DNA of 64,000 nt. Origin: UBA2279 sp034399355 (lineage in GTDB: Bacteria > Actinomycetota > Coriobacteriia > Anaerosomatales > Anaerosomataceae). Shown piece after piece: positions 17,259 to 25,285 of this stretch. Position 1 is the first letter of the stretch; every line of letters begins with the position of its first letter. The stretch is taken from NCBI GenBank assembly GCA_034399355.1, contig JAXMMT010000027.1:1-64000 (forward strand), in the 5' to 3' direction. The position numbers and the translations under genes were made by a program. Under the pieces are notes generated by a model. It saw only the letters and a list, made by a program, of their open reading frames with translations, was not told where the DNA came from and made no database searches.

Positions 17259-18503
17259 GTGCTGAAGCCAAAGGCTAACAAAACACGCTTCCTTGCGGTG
17301 CTGGCCATCATCGGGCCCGGAATCATCGCAGCATCCGCCGGCAACGACGCCGGTGGCATCTCGACGTACTCGGTGGCAGGCGCGCGCTACGGCTACAAGA
17401 TGCTGTGGATGATGGTATTGATGACGCCGGCGTTCATCATCATCCAGGAGATGGCGGGGCGCATGGGCGCCGTCACGGGCAAGGGCTTCTCGGCGCTGAT
17501 TCGCGAACGCTTCGGCGTGCGCCCGACGTTCGTCGCCATGCTGCTACTGCTCGCCAGCAGCGCTGCCACAACGGTGGCCGAGTTCGCTGGAGTCGCCGCC
17601 GCGCTCGAACTCTTCGGTGTCTCGCGCCTTCTATCAGTACCCATCGCTGCGGTCGTCGTGTGGCTGCTTGTCGTCCGCGGCAGCTACCGCAATGTCGAGA
17701 AGGTGCTGCTCGCGCTCTCCTCGGTGTTCATCGCCTACGTCGTGTCGGCCTTCCTCGCAAAGCCCGACTGGCTGGTTGTGGGACGTGCCCTGGTTGTGCC
17801 GAGCATCGTACCTGAAGTCGGTTTCATTGCCCTGGCCATCGGCCTCACGGGTACGACAATCGCCCCATGGATGCAGTTCCTCGTCCAGAGCAACATCGTG
17901 GACAAGGGCACGAGCATCAAGGAGTGGCGCATCGCGAGGTTCGACGTCATGGTGGGCGCACTTGTCGCCAACGTCGTTGCCATCTTCATCATCATCACCA
18001 CCGGAGCGGTCCTGTACCCCGCAGGTATCGCGATCACCGACGCGGGCCAGGCTGCCGGAGCGCTCGCTCCGCTCGCGGGATCGTACGCCACCGCACTCTT
18101 TGCGATTGGTCTGCTCGCCGCCTCGATCCTCTCGGCAGCAGTGCTTCCGCTCACCGCCTCCTATGCGATCTGTGAGGCGTTCGGCTGGGAATCCGGGCTG
18201 GACCGCAAGTGGTCCGAAGCGCCCATCTTCAACGGGCTGTACACGTTCATCATCTTCCTCGCAGCAGCCGTCATCCTCATACCAGGACTCGACCTCATCG
18301 GCATCATGATCGTGTCACAGGTCGTCAACGGCATGATGCTGCCGTTCCTGCTGATCTTTATGATGGTCATCATCAACGACCGCCGCGTTATGGGTCGGTA
18401 TGTGAACGGTCGCCTGCACAACATCCTGGCCTGGGGCACCATCGTCATCGCAATCTCGCTTACTGCCCTGCTGCTGGGTATGACCGTCCTGGGCTTCGGT
18501 TAG
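17259..18503 (+). CDS. Nramp-related divalent metal transporter, probable Mg2+ type (NRMT-like)
   Basis: Polytopic transporter of 414 residues with the SLC11/Nramp fold (11 or so helices). Classical Nramps use DPGN in helix 1 and a Met in helix 6 to coordinate soft transition metals. Here helix 1 reads D30-A-G-G and helix 6 reads TIAPWMQ with Ala202 at the Met position. These substitutions match the Nramp-related Mg2+ transporters described from Coriobacteriia such as Eggerthella lenta, in which loss of Asn and Met allows hydrated Mg2+. Location in an M-box operon supports Mg2+ uptake. The GTG start has GGAAGAGA just upstream. Confidence 0.9.
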   Translation: MLKPKANKTRFLAVLAIIGPGIIAASAGNDAGGISTYSVAGARYGYKMLWMMVLMTPAFIIIQEMAGRMGAVTGKGFSALIRERFGVRPTFVAMLLLLASSAATTVAEFAGVAAALELFGVSRLLSVPIAAVVVWLLVVRGSYRNVEKVLLALSSVFIAYVVSAFLAKPDWLVVGRALVVPSIVPEVGFIALAIGLTGTTIAPWMQFLVQSNIVDKGTSIKEWRIARFDVMVGALVANVVAIFIIITTGAVLYPAGIAITDAGQAAGALAPLAGSYATALFAIGLLAASILSAAVLPLTASYAICEAFGWESGLDRKWSEAPIFNGLYTFIIFLAAAVILIPGLDLIGIMIVSQVVNGMMLPFLLIFMMVIINDRRVMGRYVNGRLHNILAWGTIVIAISLTALLLGMTVLGFG

Positions 18504-18541
18504 TACACATCGGCAGGTTTGGGTACTAACCTGTTCAACCA
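18498..18541. repeat. 9-bp inverted repeat at the end of the Mg2+ operon
   Basis: GGTTAGTAC (18498-18506, including the stop codon) and GTACTAACC (18533-18541) are perfect inverted copies with a 26-base loop; inside it CAGGTT/AACCTG can form a competing stem. There is no T-run. It could be a weak 3' end structure or a protein site upstream of the folate gene. Confidence 0.35.
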
Positions 18542-18594
18542 CGGGTCAGCTTCTCGTGCAATGATGTGTGAAGTACTCTTGAGGGGGGGTATGA

Positions 18595-19185
18595 ATGAAC
18601 ACCGACGAGGGAATCGCGCGCGCCAAGTCCGAGTTGCGCCTGAAGGCTCGAGCGGCACGACGCGTTCTCTCGCCCGAGCAACGCGCGGACGCCTCAAGCA
18701 AGATCGCCGTCGCCATACTCTCACTCCCTGAACTGCGAGACGTCCGCACCGTGTTGTCCTACAGCGCAAAATCCGAGGAACTCGACATCGGACTTGCCAT
18801 CGAGGGACTACGCGAACGAGGTGTGCGTGTCGTGCTACCGCGGATCATCGGGCCCGGCAAGATGGAGCTGCACTGGCATGACGCGGCTGACGAGCTGGGC
18901 GTTGGAGAGTTCGGCTTGCGCGAACCTCTGTGCACGGCGCCGGCGGCGCCGCTCGCGGCGATCGACGCGATACTCACACCTGGCGTCGCCTACGACCATC
19001 AGGGTCGGCGATTGGGCTTTGGTGGTGGGTACTATGACTCGCTCTTCATCGAGGTCGACTCATCGGTCATCCGTATCGGGATCGCTTACGAGGAGCAGAT
19101 GTTTGCCGAACTGCCTCGTGACGAGCACGACCAGCCTGTCGACTTTGTGGTAACGCCCGAGCGGATCTACCGGCCGAGGCGCTAG
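18595..19185 (+). CDS. 5-formyltetrahydrofolate cyclo-ligase
   Basis: A 196-residue enzyme converting 5-formyl-THF to 5,10-methenyl-THF with ATP, a folate salvage step. Family signatures are visible: the N-terminal basic helix (KSELRLKARAARRVLSPEQR), a central LPRI segment, the TPGVAYD stretch and the glycine-rich RRLGFGGGYYDSLF ATP-binding loop. Length is normal. The ATG at 18595 has a G-rich GAGGGGGGGT upstream; another ATG at 18591 is in a different frame. Confidence 0.92.
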   Translation: MNTDEGIARAKSELRLKARAARRVLSPEQRADASSKIAVAILSLPELRDVRTVLSYSAKSEELDIGLAIEGLRERGVRVVLPRIIGPGKMELHWHDAADELGVGEFGLREPLCTAPAAPLAAIDAILTPGVAYDHQGRRLGFGGGYYDSLFIEVDSSVIRIGIAYEEQMFAELPRDEHDQPVDFVVTPERIYRPRR

Positions 19186-19206
19186 AAATGTCTGTGCGCC
19201 CATGTG

Positions 19207-19710
19207 CTATCGCGCGACACTCTCGACGGCTCCACCGGTGATCTCGAGGAGTCGTCCCAGCGTCATCTTCACCATCGATGATGGCGTGCCAGCTGCCGGG
19301 TACACGATCTCGAAGCGACCAAGGGAGTCGTCCACAAGCACGAAGAGCTCCTCGGGGAGGTCGAACGGTGAGACGCCGCCGATTGCGTACCCGGTCGCCT
19401 CACGCACGGTGTCCGCATCGGCGAACGACGCCTTCTTTCCGCCGAGAAGCGCGGCGATAGCACCGGTGTCACCGCGGCGGTCTCCGGCGACAAGCGCGAG
19501 CACCGGCCGGTCGTCGACAACGAACACGAGTGACTTCACAATCTGTCCAAGTTCGCAGCCCATCGCGTCTGCCGCCATCTGAGCGGTCTTCGTGGACTGC
19601 TCGAACGTGAAGATCGCATCGGCCAGACCGTATGACTCCAGGTAGGCGCGAACGCGTTCGGCCGAGTCCTGCTTACCCGGCTTTGAGATCGCCGGTGCGG
19701 TCTCGGTCAT
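19207..19710 (-). CDS. YbaK/ProX-type aminoacyl-tRNA deacylase
   Basis: A 167-residue stand-alone editing-domain protein that hydrolyses mischarged aminoacyl-tRNA. Recognisable features are KSLVFVVDDRPVLALVAGD, the catalytic-type Lys in that strand, KKASFADADTVREATGY and the GGVSPFDLP block. It resembles the YbaK/YeaK/ProX family; the exact specificity cannot be stated. ATG 19710 follows GAGGAAGGGAG by a few bases and overlaps the acetyltransferase stop codon (ATGA), so the two genes are translationally coupled. The open frame upstream to 19806 is not used. Confidence 0.88.
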   Translation of the reverse strand: MTETAPAISKPGKQDSAERVRAYLESYGLADAIFTFEQSTKTAQMAADAMGCELGQIVKSLVFVVDDRPVLALVAGDRRGDTGAIAALLGGKKASFADADTVREATGYAIGGVSPFDLPEELFVLVDDSLGRFEIVYPAAGTPSSMVKMTLGRLLEITGGAVESVAR

Positions 19711-20348
19711 GAGCTCCCTTCCTCGCAGTTCGTGACCGGCGTACGTCTCGCGACACCGATAGGAATTCGCAGCGATTCCAGCACGGCCTCGAGGTTCTCT
19801 GTCCACGAGACGAGCGAACGAACGTCAAGCTGCATGAGTGGCAACTCCGGATGCGGCCGAGCGACCGTGAAGCCCATGCGCAGCAGGAACTCTACACCTA
19901 CGACCGGCGAGGTCTCGAACGCACCCTGGTGGACGGTGCCGTATGCCTGCACGGTCTTCTCGCCACGCATCACCAGGTCGCGCAGCGCCACCTGCATGAG
20001 TACTTTGCCGAGACCCCGGCGCCGGGCATCTGTCGAGATGTGCATGCAGGTGATCAGCACGGCCTTCGCGTCGGGTGGACCTGCCGGCATGACCTGAGCC
20101 TGCGGAAAGAACGCCGAGGGTGCGTACTTGATGAAGCCGAGCACCTCGCCGTCCTCGACGGCCGCGCGGCCGAAGTCGCCCCACTCGGAGCGCACGCGAT
20201 CAGCCCACCCGCGCGCCAGTCCGACGTCACACTTCGCGCCGCATACGTGTCCGAGGCGCTCAGGCGACTCCCAGAAAACGCACCCGCGACAGCCGGCGGG
20301 CAGCGCCTCCATGAGGTCGCTCGTGAGCGGTTTCAAACGGCGGGACAT
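19707..20348 (-). CDS. GNAT-family N-acetyltransferase with Cys-rich N-terminus
   Basis: A 213-residue acetyltransferase with an N-terminal cysteine cluster (GCRGCVFWE, then GHVCGAKC), possibly metal-binding, and a GNAT core whose CoA loop is DARRRGLGKVLMQVAL, ending in VEFLLRMGF. The acceptor is unknown. ATG 20348 is the best start; the Shine-Dalgarno is not strong because the upstream PRC gene ends only 11 bases away. It forms an operon with the PRC-barrel gene upstream and the deacylase downstream. Confidence 0.82.
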   Translation of the reverse strand: MSRRLKPLTSDLMEALPAGCRGCVFWESPERLGHVCGAKCDVGLARGWADRVRSEWGDFGRAAVEDGEVLGFIKYAPSAFFPQAQVMPAGPPDAKAVLITCMHISTDARRRGLGKVLMQVALRDLVMRGEKTVQAYGTVHQGAFETSPVVGVEFLLRMGFTVARPHPELPLMQLDVRSLVSWTENLEAVLESLRIPIGVARRTPVTNCEEGSS

Positions 20349-20359
20349 GGGAGGCGGAG

Positions 20360-21055
20360 TCACTCCTCGTCTTCGTCGGCGGCCCACTTCTTCAGCGTGT
20401 CTACTATCTTACGCCCGGTGCCGTGCTTGAACGAGCGGCCCACCTTGATCGCCGCCGAGACACCCGCGCCGTACGCCTGCTTGGCCGCCTTCTCCCCGTG
20501 CACCTTCACAGCAGCGGCGCTTTTGGCCGAAGCGGCCGCGAGACCCCCGGTCGCCTCCAGCTCATCGTAGCCCGCACGCAACACGACCGCGTCGCCCTTG
20601 GGACCGACGATGTACTCGGCGGGCACCTCCAGGCGTCCCACCGCGACATCGCCCACAACGCCGGTGGACACGCGTAGTCCGCGCACGGCGCCAGTCTTGA
20701 GCGCGATAACGACATCTTGTACCGCACCGATACGGTCACCGTCTTCCGAGCGCACGGCGATGCCACGCCAGTAGGAACTCTCGTCCCACGCGACACCCGT
20801 GGCCCCCTCCCCCGCTCTGGCCGAGAGGATACGTGCCGACGACAGGACGCCGTTGCCCTCGTCGTCGAAGCGCAGCGCATCAAACGCGACGTAGCGCGGG
20901 CGGCGCTCCAGCACGTAGAGGATGTTGGAAGGCTTGATGACGTAGCCCACGGCACGCGCCTCGGTCGGATGGAAGAGAACGTCGACGACCTTGCCGCGAC
21001 GCTTCCCCCTCAACCCGAGCACCGGGCGACCGGAGAGTTCAGTGATACGAGGCAC
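20360..21055 (-). CDS. PRC-barrel domain protein with Ala/Lys-rich tail
   Basis: A 231-residue soluble protein with two PRC-barrel-like units (about 1-75 and 85-160; GLRGKRRGKVVDVLFHPTE and then GDRIGAVQDVVIALKTG), followed by a low-complexity Ala/Lys segment that may be helical. PRC domains occur in RimM, photosynthetic reaction centres and the MgtE-like protein of this window; their role here is unknown. It starts at GTG with GGGAAGGA upstream. It is downstream of the YtxH-like gene on the same strand, separated by a hairpin. Confidence 0.8.
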   Translation of the reverse strand: MPRITELSGRPVLGLRGKRRGKVVDVLFHPTEARAVGYVIKPSNILYVLERRPRYVAFDALRFDDEGNGVLSSARILSARAGEGATGVAWDESSYWRGIAVRSEDGDRIGAVQDVVIALKTGAVRGLRVSTGVVGDVAVGRLEVPAEYIVGPKGDAVVLRAGYDELEATGGLAAASAKSAAAVKVHGEKAAKQAYGAGVSAAIKVGRSFKHGTGRKIVDTLKKWAADEDEE

Positions 21056-21077
21056 GCCGAGTCCTTCCCATAATGCA

Positions 21078-21104
21078 CGTCGGCCGCCCGGAAGGCGGCC
21101 GACG
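21078..21104. terminator. Perfect 11-bp hairpin between ytxH-like and PRC genes
   Basis: CGTCGGCCGCC (21078-21088) pairs completely with 21094-21104 around a five-base loop. No T-run follows on either strand, so it may be a weak or Rho-assisted terminator, or an RNA-processing stem that separates expression of the two minus-strand genes. Confidence 0.5.
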
Positions 21105-21126
21105 GTACCTAGCCTTTGTAGCGATT

Positions 21127-21594
21127 CTAGACGACCGGTTCCGCATCCGCACCCGAGGCCTTCTCGGCGACCTTCTCGAGCGTACTCTCAGCGACATGCT
21201 CGGCCTTGTCGACAGCGCCCTTGGCGGCCTCCGCAGCCTTCGCCACGCCGTCCTTGGCGGCAACGCTTGCCGACGCGAATTTCTCGCGAGCATCCTTCGA
21301 CGCGCTATCGACCTGCTCTTTGAGGCGATCGCGAGCAGCGTCGATCTTGACACGCAGCTCCTCGGCCTTCTCGGTGGCAGCGTCCTTGCCGCTGGAGTAG
21401 ACCTCGGTCAGCTTCTCGCGGCCGGTCGTGTAGAGCTCCTTGCCCTCGCCCCAGTACTCGTCGGCCTTCTCAGTGATGAACTCGCGGTTCTCCTTGCCGG
21501 AGCGCGGCGAGAAGAGCAGACCGAGCACCGCACCCACGATGCCACCGAGCAGAAACGCGCCGAGAATGCTCTCACCTCTACGATAGTCATACAT
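21127..21594 (-). CDS. YtxH-like envelope protein
   Basis: A 155-residue protein with one N-terminal membrane segment (ILGAFLLGGIVGAVLGLLF) followed by SPRSGKENR, the YtxH family hallmark, and a long charged, Ala/Lys/Glu-rich helical tail likely to be a coiled coil. Such proteins are often stress-related; no enzymatic function is expected. ATG 21594 has GGAGGAG 7 bases upstream. Confidence 0.82.
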   Translation of the reverse strand: MYDYRRGESILGAFLLGGIVGAVLGLLFSPRSGKENREFITEKADEYWGEGKELYTTGREKLTEVYSSGKDAATEKAEELRVKIDAARDRLKEQVDSASKDAREKFASASVAAKDGVAKAAEAAKGAVDKAEHVAESTLEKVAEKASGADAEPVV

Positions 21595-21666
21595 ACGATC
21601 ACTCCTCCGTGAACGATGTCTGTGCACCGGGACAAACCAGACGTTTCGGTACTAGCTATGTACCCA

Positions 21667-22617
21667 TCACTCTAGCCCATCCAGCGCTGCGCGAGCCAGC
21701 TTCTCTACCAACTCTTGGAAACCTACACCTACCGCCTCAGCAGCCATTGGCAGTAGCGACGTCTCCGTCATCCCTGGTGAGGTGTTGCATTCCAGCACGT
21801 ACGGCGTGCCGTCAGCCGATACCACCATGTCAACGCGGCTCACATGCCGGCAGCCCAGCAGGACGTGTACCTGCTCGGCAAGCCGACGCACCTCCGCCTC
21901 CACCTCGGGCGTGAGGCGCGCGGGCACATAGTAGTCGGTCTCACCCGGCGTGTACATGGCCGAGAAATCAAAGAGTCCCGACTTCGCGACCATCTCGACC
22001 GGCGGCAGCACCTGCGGGCCATCGCCGAGGTCGAGCACGCTCACGGCGATCTCGGCACCATCGATCCAGCGCTCCACAATGGCCGCTGGCCCGAATGAGA
22101 GCGCGCCGAGAAGTGCCTCGGCGAGTCCCTCTGGCACATCCACGCGCGTCAGACCGAGCGCCGAGCCTTGCTCGGCAGGCTTCACCACCACCGGGAAACC
22201 GCCCACCGCGTCGGGGACGAGGTCGAGCGCGGTTGCGGCGCCCATCTCCTTGAAGGCGTCGGCCGTGAAGGTCACCCACTCCGGCGTCGGAATCCCGTGC
22301 TCGCGAAAGAGCCGTTTGGAGACCGCCTTGTCCCACGCCAGCGCCGAGGCGACGACGCCGGGTCCGGTGTATGGGATGCCGAGGAACTCAAGCACCTCTT
22401 GGATGGTGCCGTCCTCGCCGTACTTGCCGTGCAGTGCGATGTAGGCAGCGTCGGGACGCTCGCTGCGAAGCGTGCTCACCAGCTCGGCGGTGACATCGAG
22501 CGACAGCACGCGGTAGCCGCGCTCGGTAAGCGCGTCAGCGACTCGCTGCCCACTGCGCAGCGACACCTCTCGCTCGAGCGAGCGACCGCCCATCAGCACC
22601 GCGATCTTCTCTTTCAT
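21667..22617 (-). CDS. ddl: D-alanine--D-alanine ligase
   Basis: ATP-grasp enzyme of 316 residues that makes D-Ala-D-Ala for the peptidoglycan pentapeptide. Features: N-terminal MGGRSLEREVSLRSG, ATP-binding PVVVKPAEQGSALG, the flexible-loop region before DYYVPARLT, and the metal/substrate site YVLECNTSPGMTETSLLP. Length and motifs are complete. Its ATG overlaps the stop of the aminotransferase (ATGA), so both belong to the T-box-controlled transcript. Confidence 0.95.
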   Translation of the reverse strand: MKEKIAVLMGGRSLEREVSLRSGQRVADALTERGYRVLSLDVTAELVSTLRSERPDAAYIALHGKYGEDGTIQEVLEFLGIPYTGPGVVASALAWDKAVSKRLFREHGIPTPEWVTFTADAFKEMGAATALDLVPDAVGGFPVVVKPAEQGSALGLTRVDVPEGLAEALLGALSFGPAAIVERWIDGAEIAVSVLDLGDGPQVLPPVEMVAKSGLFDFSAMYTPGETDYYVPARLTPEVEAEVRRLAEQVHVLLGCRHVSRVDMVVSADGTPYVLECNTSPGMTETSLLPMAAEAVGVGFQELVEKLARAALDGLE

Positions 22618-23897
22618 GCCGATACCCCCTTCGCCACCATTGCGTCTGGCAACGCTCCCGCCGCCTGGAACGCGCGGTAGAGTTCGAGCCGGTCTTCGAG
22701 CACCTCGGCCAGTCGGCGGATGCCCTCGCGAATCGCGTCGGGTTCCGCGTAGCAGAACGCCAGCCGCATGCAGTTGCGCCCCGTGCGGCCGTCCGGGAAG
22801 AACGCGTCGCCGGCCACATACGTTACGCCGCGCTCGATCGCCTCAGGCAGCAGCGCCTTCACGTCGAGAAACGTGGGCATGCGGACCCACACGAAAAAGC
22901 CGCCCTCGGGCACGGTCCACTCCGCCTCGGCCGGGAAGTGCTCCTTAAGCGCCTCAAGCATGGCATCGCGTCGCTCCCCGTACGTGCGCGTGAGGTCTTG
23001 CAGTACGCGGCGCCATCGCGTGCCCGCGAAGTAGCGCTCGGCCGTGATCTGCGCGTACGCGCTGCCGCACAAGTCGGCGGCCTGCTTGGCGAGCAGGACC
23101 TTGCCGAGAATGGGCGGGGGCGCTGTCACCCATCCCAGGCGCAACCCGGGCGCGAAAATCTTGCTGAAGGTGCCAAGGTAGATGACGTCGTCATCGAGCG
23201 CGCGCAGCGGGCGCATGTGTCCACCCTCGAAGCGCAGTCGGCCATAGGGGTCGTCCTCGATGACGGGGATGTCGTAGGTGCGTGCGAGTTCGAGCAGGCG
23301 GCGGCGGCGCTCGGCCGACATCGTCACGCCGCCCGGATTCTGGAAGTTCGGGATCGTGTAGATGAACTTCGCGCCACATGGCCCCAACGCCGCGAGCTCG
23401 GTCGCAAGCGCGTCGGTGTCCATCCCCTGCTCGTCCATCGGCACGCAGATGACGCGGGGCTGGTATGCCGAGAAGGCCTGCAGCGCACCGAGGTATGTGG
23501 GGCCCTCGGTGATGATGACGTCGCCCGGGTCGAGGAAGATCTTCGCGAGCAGGTCGAGCGCCTGCTGCGCGCCGGCCGTCACGACAATGTCGTCGCGCTT
23601 GGTACGCACGCCTATCTCGGCCATAAGCTCCACGATGATCTCACGCAGCTGTGGGCGGCCCTCCGACGAGCCGTACTGCAGCGCCTCGGCGCCAAACTCG
23701 CGAACCGCCTCCGTGGCAGCGCTGACCACGGCATCGGCGGGCACGAGACTGATCTCGGGCATGCCGCCTGCGAAGGAGATGATGTCGGGACGCGATGCGG
23801 CGGCGAACAGGTCGCGCGTTGCCGAGGAACGCACGTCGCGCATCCGCTGCGCGTAGCGTCCGTCCCACCTGTCGAAGACGATCCTCGCGGTACCCAT
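22614..23897 (-). CDS. PLP-dependent aminotransferase, fold type I
   Basis: A 427-residue class I/II aminotransferase close to the 2-aminoadipate/aromatic/MocR-catalytic group. Visible: FAGGMPEISLVP near the N-terminus, the cofactor-binding TAGAQQALDLLAKI, the IPNFQNPGG substrate loop, VIEDDPYG with the pyridine-binding Asp, and the PLP Lys in YLGTFSKIFAPGLRLG. The amino donor cannot be fixed from sequence. It is the first gene after a T-box leader and is coupled to ddl, so a link to alanine supply is attractive but unproved. The Shine-Dalgarno before ATG 23897 is weak. Confidence 0.9.
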   Translation of the reverse strand: MGTARIVFDRWDGRYAQRMRDVRSSATRDLFAAASRPDIISFAGGMPEISLVPADAVVSAATEAVREFGAEALQYGSSEGRPQLREIIVELMAEIGVRTKRDDIVVTAGAQQALDLLAKIFLDPGDVIITEGPTYLGALQAFSAYQPRVICVPMDEQGMDTDALATELAALGPCGAKFIYTIPNFQNPGGVTMSAERRRRLLELARTYDIPVIEDDPYGRLRFEGGHMRPLRALDDDVIYLGTFSKIFAPGLRLGWVTAPPPILGKVLLAKQAADLCGSAYAQITAERYFAGTRWRRVLQDLTRTYGERRDAMLEALKEHFPAEAEWTVPEGGFFVWVRMPTFLDVKALLPEAIERGVTYVAGDAFFPDGRTGRNCMRLAFCYAEPDAIREGIRRLAEVLEDRLELYRAFQAAGALPDAMVAKGVSA

Positions 23898-23929
23898 CTT
23901 CCATCACCCGTCCCGGACGGTCATCCGTC

Positions 23930-24185
23930 CCCGGCAACAACAAAGCGGCCTCCCCTTCGATAGGGCGAGGGCCGCTCGCGGTACCACCTATCTTCATCCG
24001 ACGCTCGAACGCGCATCCGCCGAATCTCGAAGTCCCGTCGTATCGGCTCGGGTGCCGCTCGCTTCCTTCGTCTCACCGGAGACGCCCTGGCGGGGGATCT
24101 GCGGAGGGGTGGCCGGGCGGATGATGCCCTCTTCCCTCACGTCCACATGTCGATGTGCGGTTGTCGCCGGCCTCAAGCCGGGTTG
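23930..24185 (-). ncRNA. T-box riboswitch leader
   Basis: On the minus strand the leader contains the T-box sequence AGGTGGTACCGCG (23977-23989), which pairs with the uncharged tRNA 3' end in known T-boxes and is preceded by structured sequence of about 200 bases. An overlapping terminator stem follows at once. T-boxes switch on amino-acid or tRNA-ligase genes when one tRNA is uncharged. I could not assign the specifier codon by eye, so the amino acid sensed is unknown. Confidence 0.85.
23936..23976 (-). terminator. T-box terminator
   Basis: AGCGGCC pairs with GGCCGCT, extended by a C-rich/G-rich inner stem around loop TATCGAA, followed by TTTGTTGTT. The 5' arm starts right after the T-box motif, so antiterminator and terminator are mutually exclusive. 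Confidence 0.82.
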
Positions 24186-24191
24186 GGCGCA

Positions 24192-24221
24192 ACCTTAGCA
24201 CCGTACCCAGCGAGCGGTCAA
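24192..24221 (-). promoter_or_regulatory. Promoter for the T-box/aminotransferase/ddl transcript
   Basis: On the minus strand TTGACC (24216-24221) is followed after 18 bases by TGC-TAAGGT (-10 at 24192-24197), an extended -10 form. Initiation is expected near 24185. Confidence 0.55.
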
Positions 24222-24250
24222 CAGACGTCACCCACCGGTCACATACACGT

Positions 24251-24727
24251 CTACGCGCCTACTGCTTGTGGCGCACGCGGCCGGAGGTCCCGCAGGCGCG
24301 TTGTCTCGGCATCCACATCAGGTGGCGGCGCATCCCCGAGAACATGTGCCATCACTCGGTCGGCAGCCTTGATGGCGCCGAGACACACGAGATCGTCGTC
24401 GTACTCGAACGAGACCCTGAATGTACCGTGACCATCACGACTGAAGTCCCACTGCGTCTCGCCCTTAAGCCCCCTCGGCGATCCTGAGCGGGCCATCAAC
24501 TCGATCACCACGTGCTCGAACAGGTGCGCCACCTCGGTGTCGGTGATCTCCTCGGCAAAGGTGATGCCCTGCGTGTTGTCGCACACGTGTCGCTTCAGTC
24601 CGGGGAGGAGCTCCAGCGCCCGGCGAACCACGTCCTCGTCGCCGACCGTGCGCATGCGCTCGTCATCATTGACCCTCACAACGACATCGACACGGTCCTT
24701 GCATACCGTGACACTGTGGACGTGCAT
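24251..24727 (-). CDS. Stand-alone homologue of the cyanophycin synthetase N-terminal domain
   Basis: A 158-residue soluble protein. From LLPGLKRHVCDN through TEVAHLFEHVVIELMARSG to FRVSFEYDDDLVCLGAIKAA it follows the pattern of the N-terminal domain of cyanophycin synthetase (there VLPSL.. , the GHIVEHVALELQ helix, and VVYEY..). The ATP-grasp and Mur-ligase-like domains that do the chemistry are absent, and neither neighbour supplies them. In CphA the N-domain helps bind the polymer, so a peptide- or polymer-binding role is possible. ATG 24727 follows a G-run and GGGGGGACG; the earlier part of the open frame is not used. Family assignment is by eye and should be tested by profile search. Confidence 0.65.
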   Translation of the reverse strand: MHVHSVTVCKDRVDVVVRVNDDERMRTVGDEDVVRRALELLPGLKRHVCDNTQGITFAEEITDTEVAHLFEHVVIELMARSGSPRGLKGETQWDFSRDGHGTFRVSFEYDDDLVCLGAIKAADRVMAHVLGDAPPPDVDAETTRLRDLRPRAPQAVGA

Positions 24728-24752
24728 CGTCCCCCCCAACGCCGCGCAGCGG

Positions 24753-24941
24753 TCAGCGCTGCCGCGTACCCAGATAATACGCAATCGAGATGGCAGCAAG
24801 CACCGCCACGACCCCCACGACGACAAGTTGCACCGTCTTTTCCTGTGCTAGGTCCCGCACCTCACCCTCGGTCACATCCTTGATGTGAAGCGCCTTACTG
24901 CGCAGGTCCTCTACGGTGATTGGTGTTTCGACCGAGGTCAT
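24753..24941 (-). CDS. Small single-pass membrane protein
   Basis: A 62-residue protein: a charged N-terminal half (LRSKALHIKDVTEGEVRDLA) and one helix (VVVGVVAVLAAISIAYYLG) ending in TRQR. Its ATG overlaps the stop of the holin-like gene (ATGA), so both are likely translated together. Function unknown; such pairs are common in actinobacterial envelope gene groups. Confidence 0.7.
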   Translation of the reverse strand: MTSVETPITVEDLRSKALHIKDVTEGEVRDLAQEKTVQLVVVGVVAVLAAISIAYYLGTRQR

Positions 24942-25285
24942 TTCTGCATCATCCTCACCTTGATGACGATGAACACGAGCGATACGAGCACGTAGACGCC
25001 GCCAATGGCGAGCAGCGCTCCGGGATAGGTAAGCCACTCGGCGAGCAGGATGAACAGCCCCACAGCGATGAAGATGAGCCCTACGACGAGCAGACAGCCA
25101 GCTGCACCTGCCGAGGCCAGCGTCAGCCCCAGACGTTGGATAGGCTTGATGACCTTCTCGCGAACGACCGTCTCCGCCTCCTGGCGGACCCAGTCCGACG
25201 CGGTCTGCAGCAGGTCGGCAATCGCATCGATGATACCCTCGATGCCGCTCTTCGGCGCTTCAGGCGTGGAGCCGGGCTCGGCCAT
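24938..25285 (-). CDS. Phage-holin-superfamily-like small membrane protein
   Basis: A 115-residue protein with an amphipathic N-terminal half (IEGIIDAIADLLQTASDWV) and two hydrophobic hairpin helices (ASAGAAGCLLVVGLIFIAVG and YPGALLAIGGVYVLVSLVFI). This layout resembles the actinobacterial holin-like/DUF1469 (YqjE-type) membrane proteins rather than a true phage holin; there are no phage genes nearby. ATG 25285 has AAGGGGG upstream. Confidence 0.72.
   Translation of the reverse strand: MAEPGSTPEAPKSGIEGIIDAIADLLQTASDWVRQEAETVVREKVIKPIQRLGLTLASAGAAGCLLVVGLIFIAVGLFILLAEWLTYPGALLAIGGVYVLVSLVFIVIKVRMMQK

Noticed and set aside
24938..25285. Phage holin/prophage remnant
   Set aside because: The two-helix protein resembles host holin-superfamily and YqjE-type proteins; no integrase, capsid or lysis genes are nearby.
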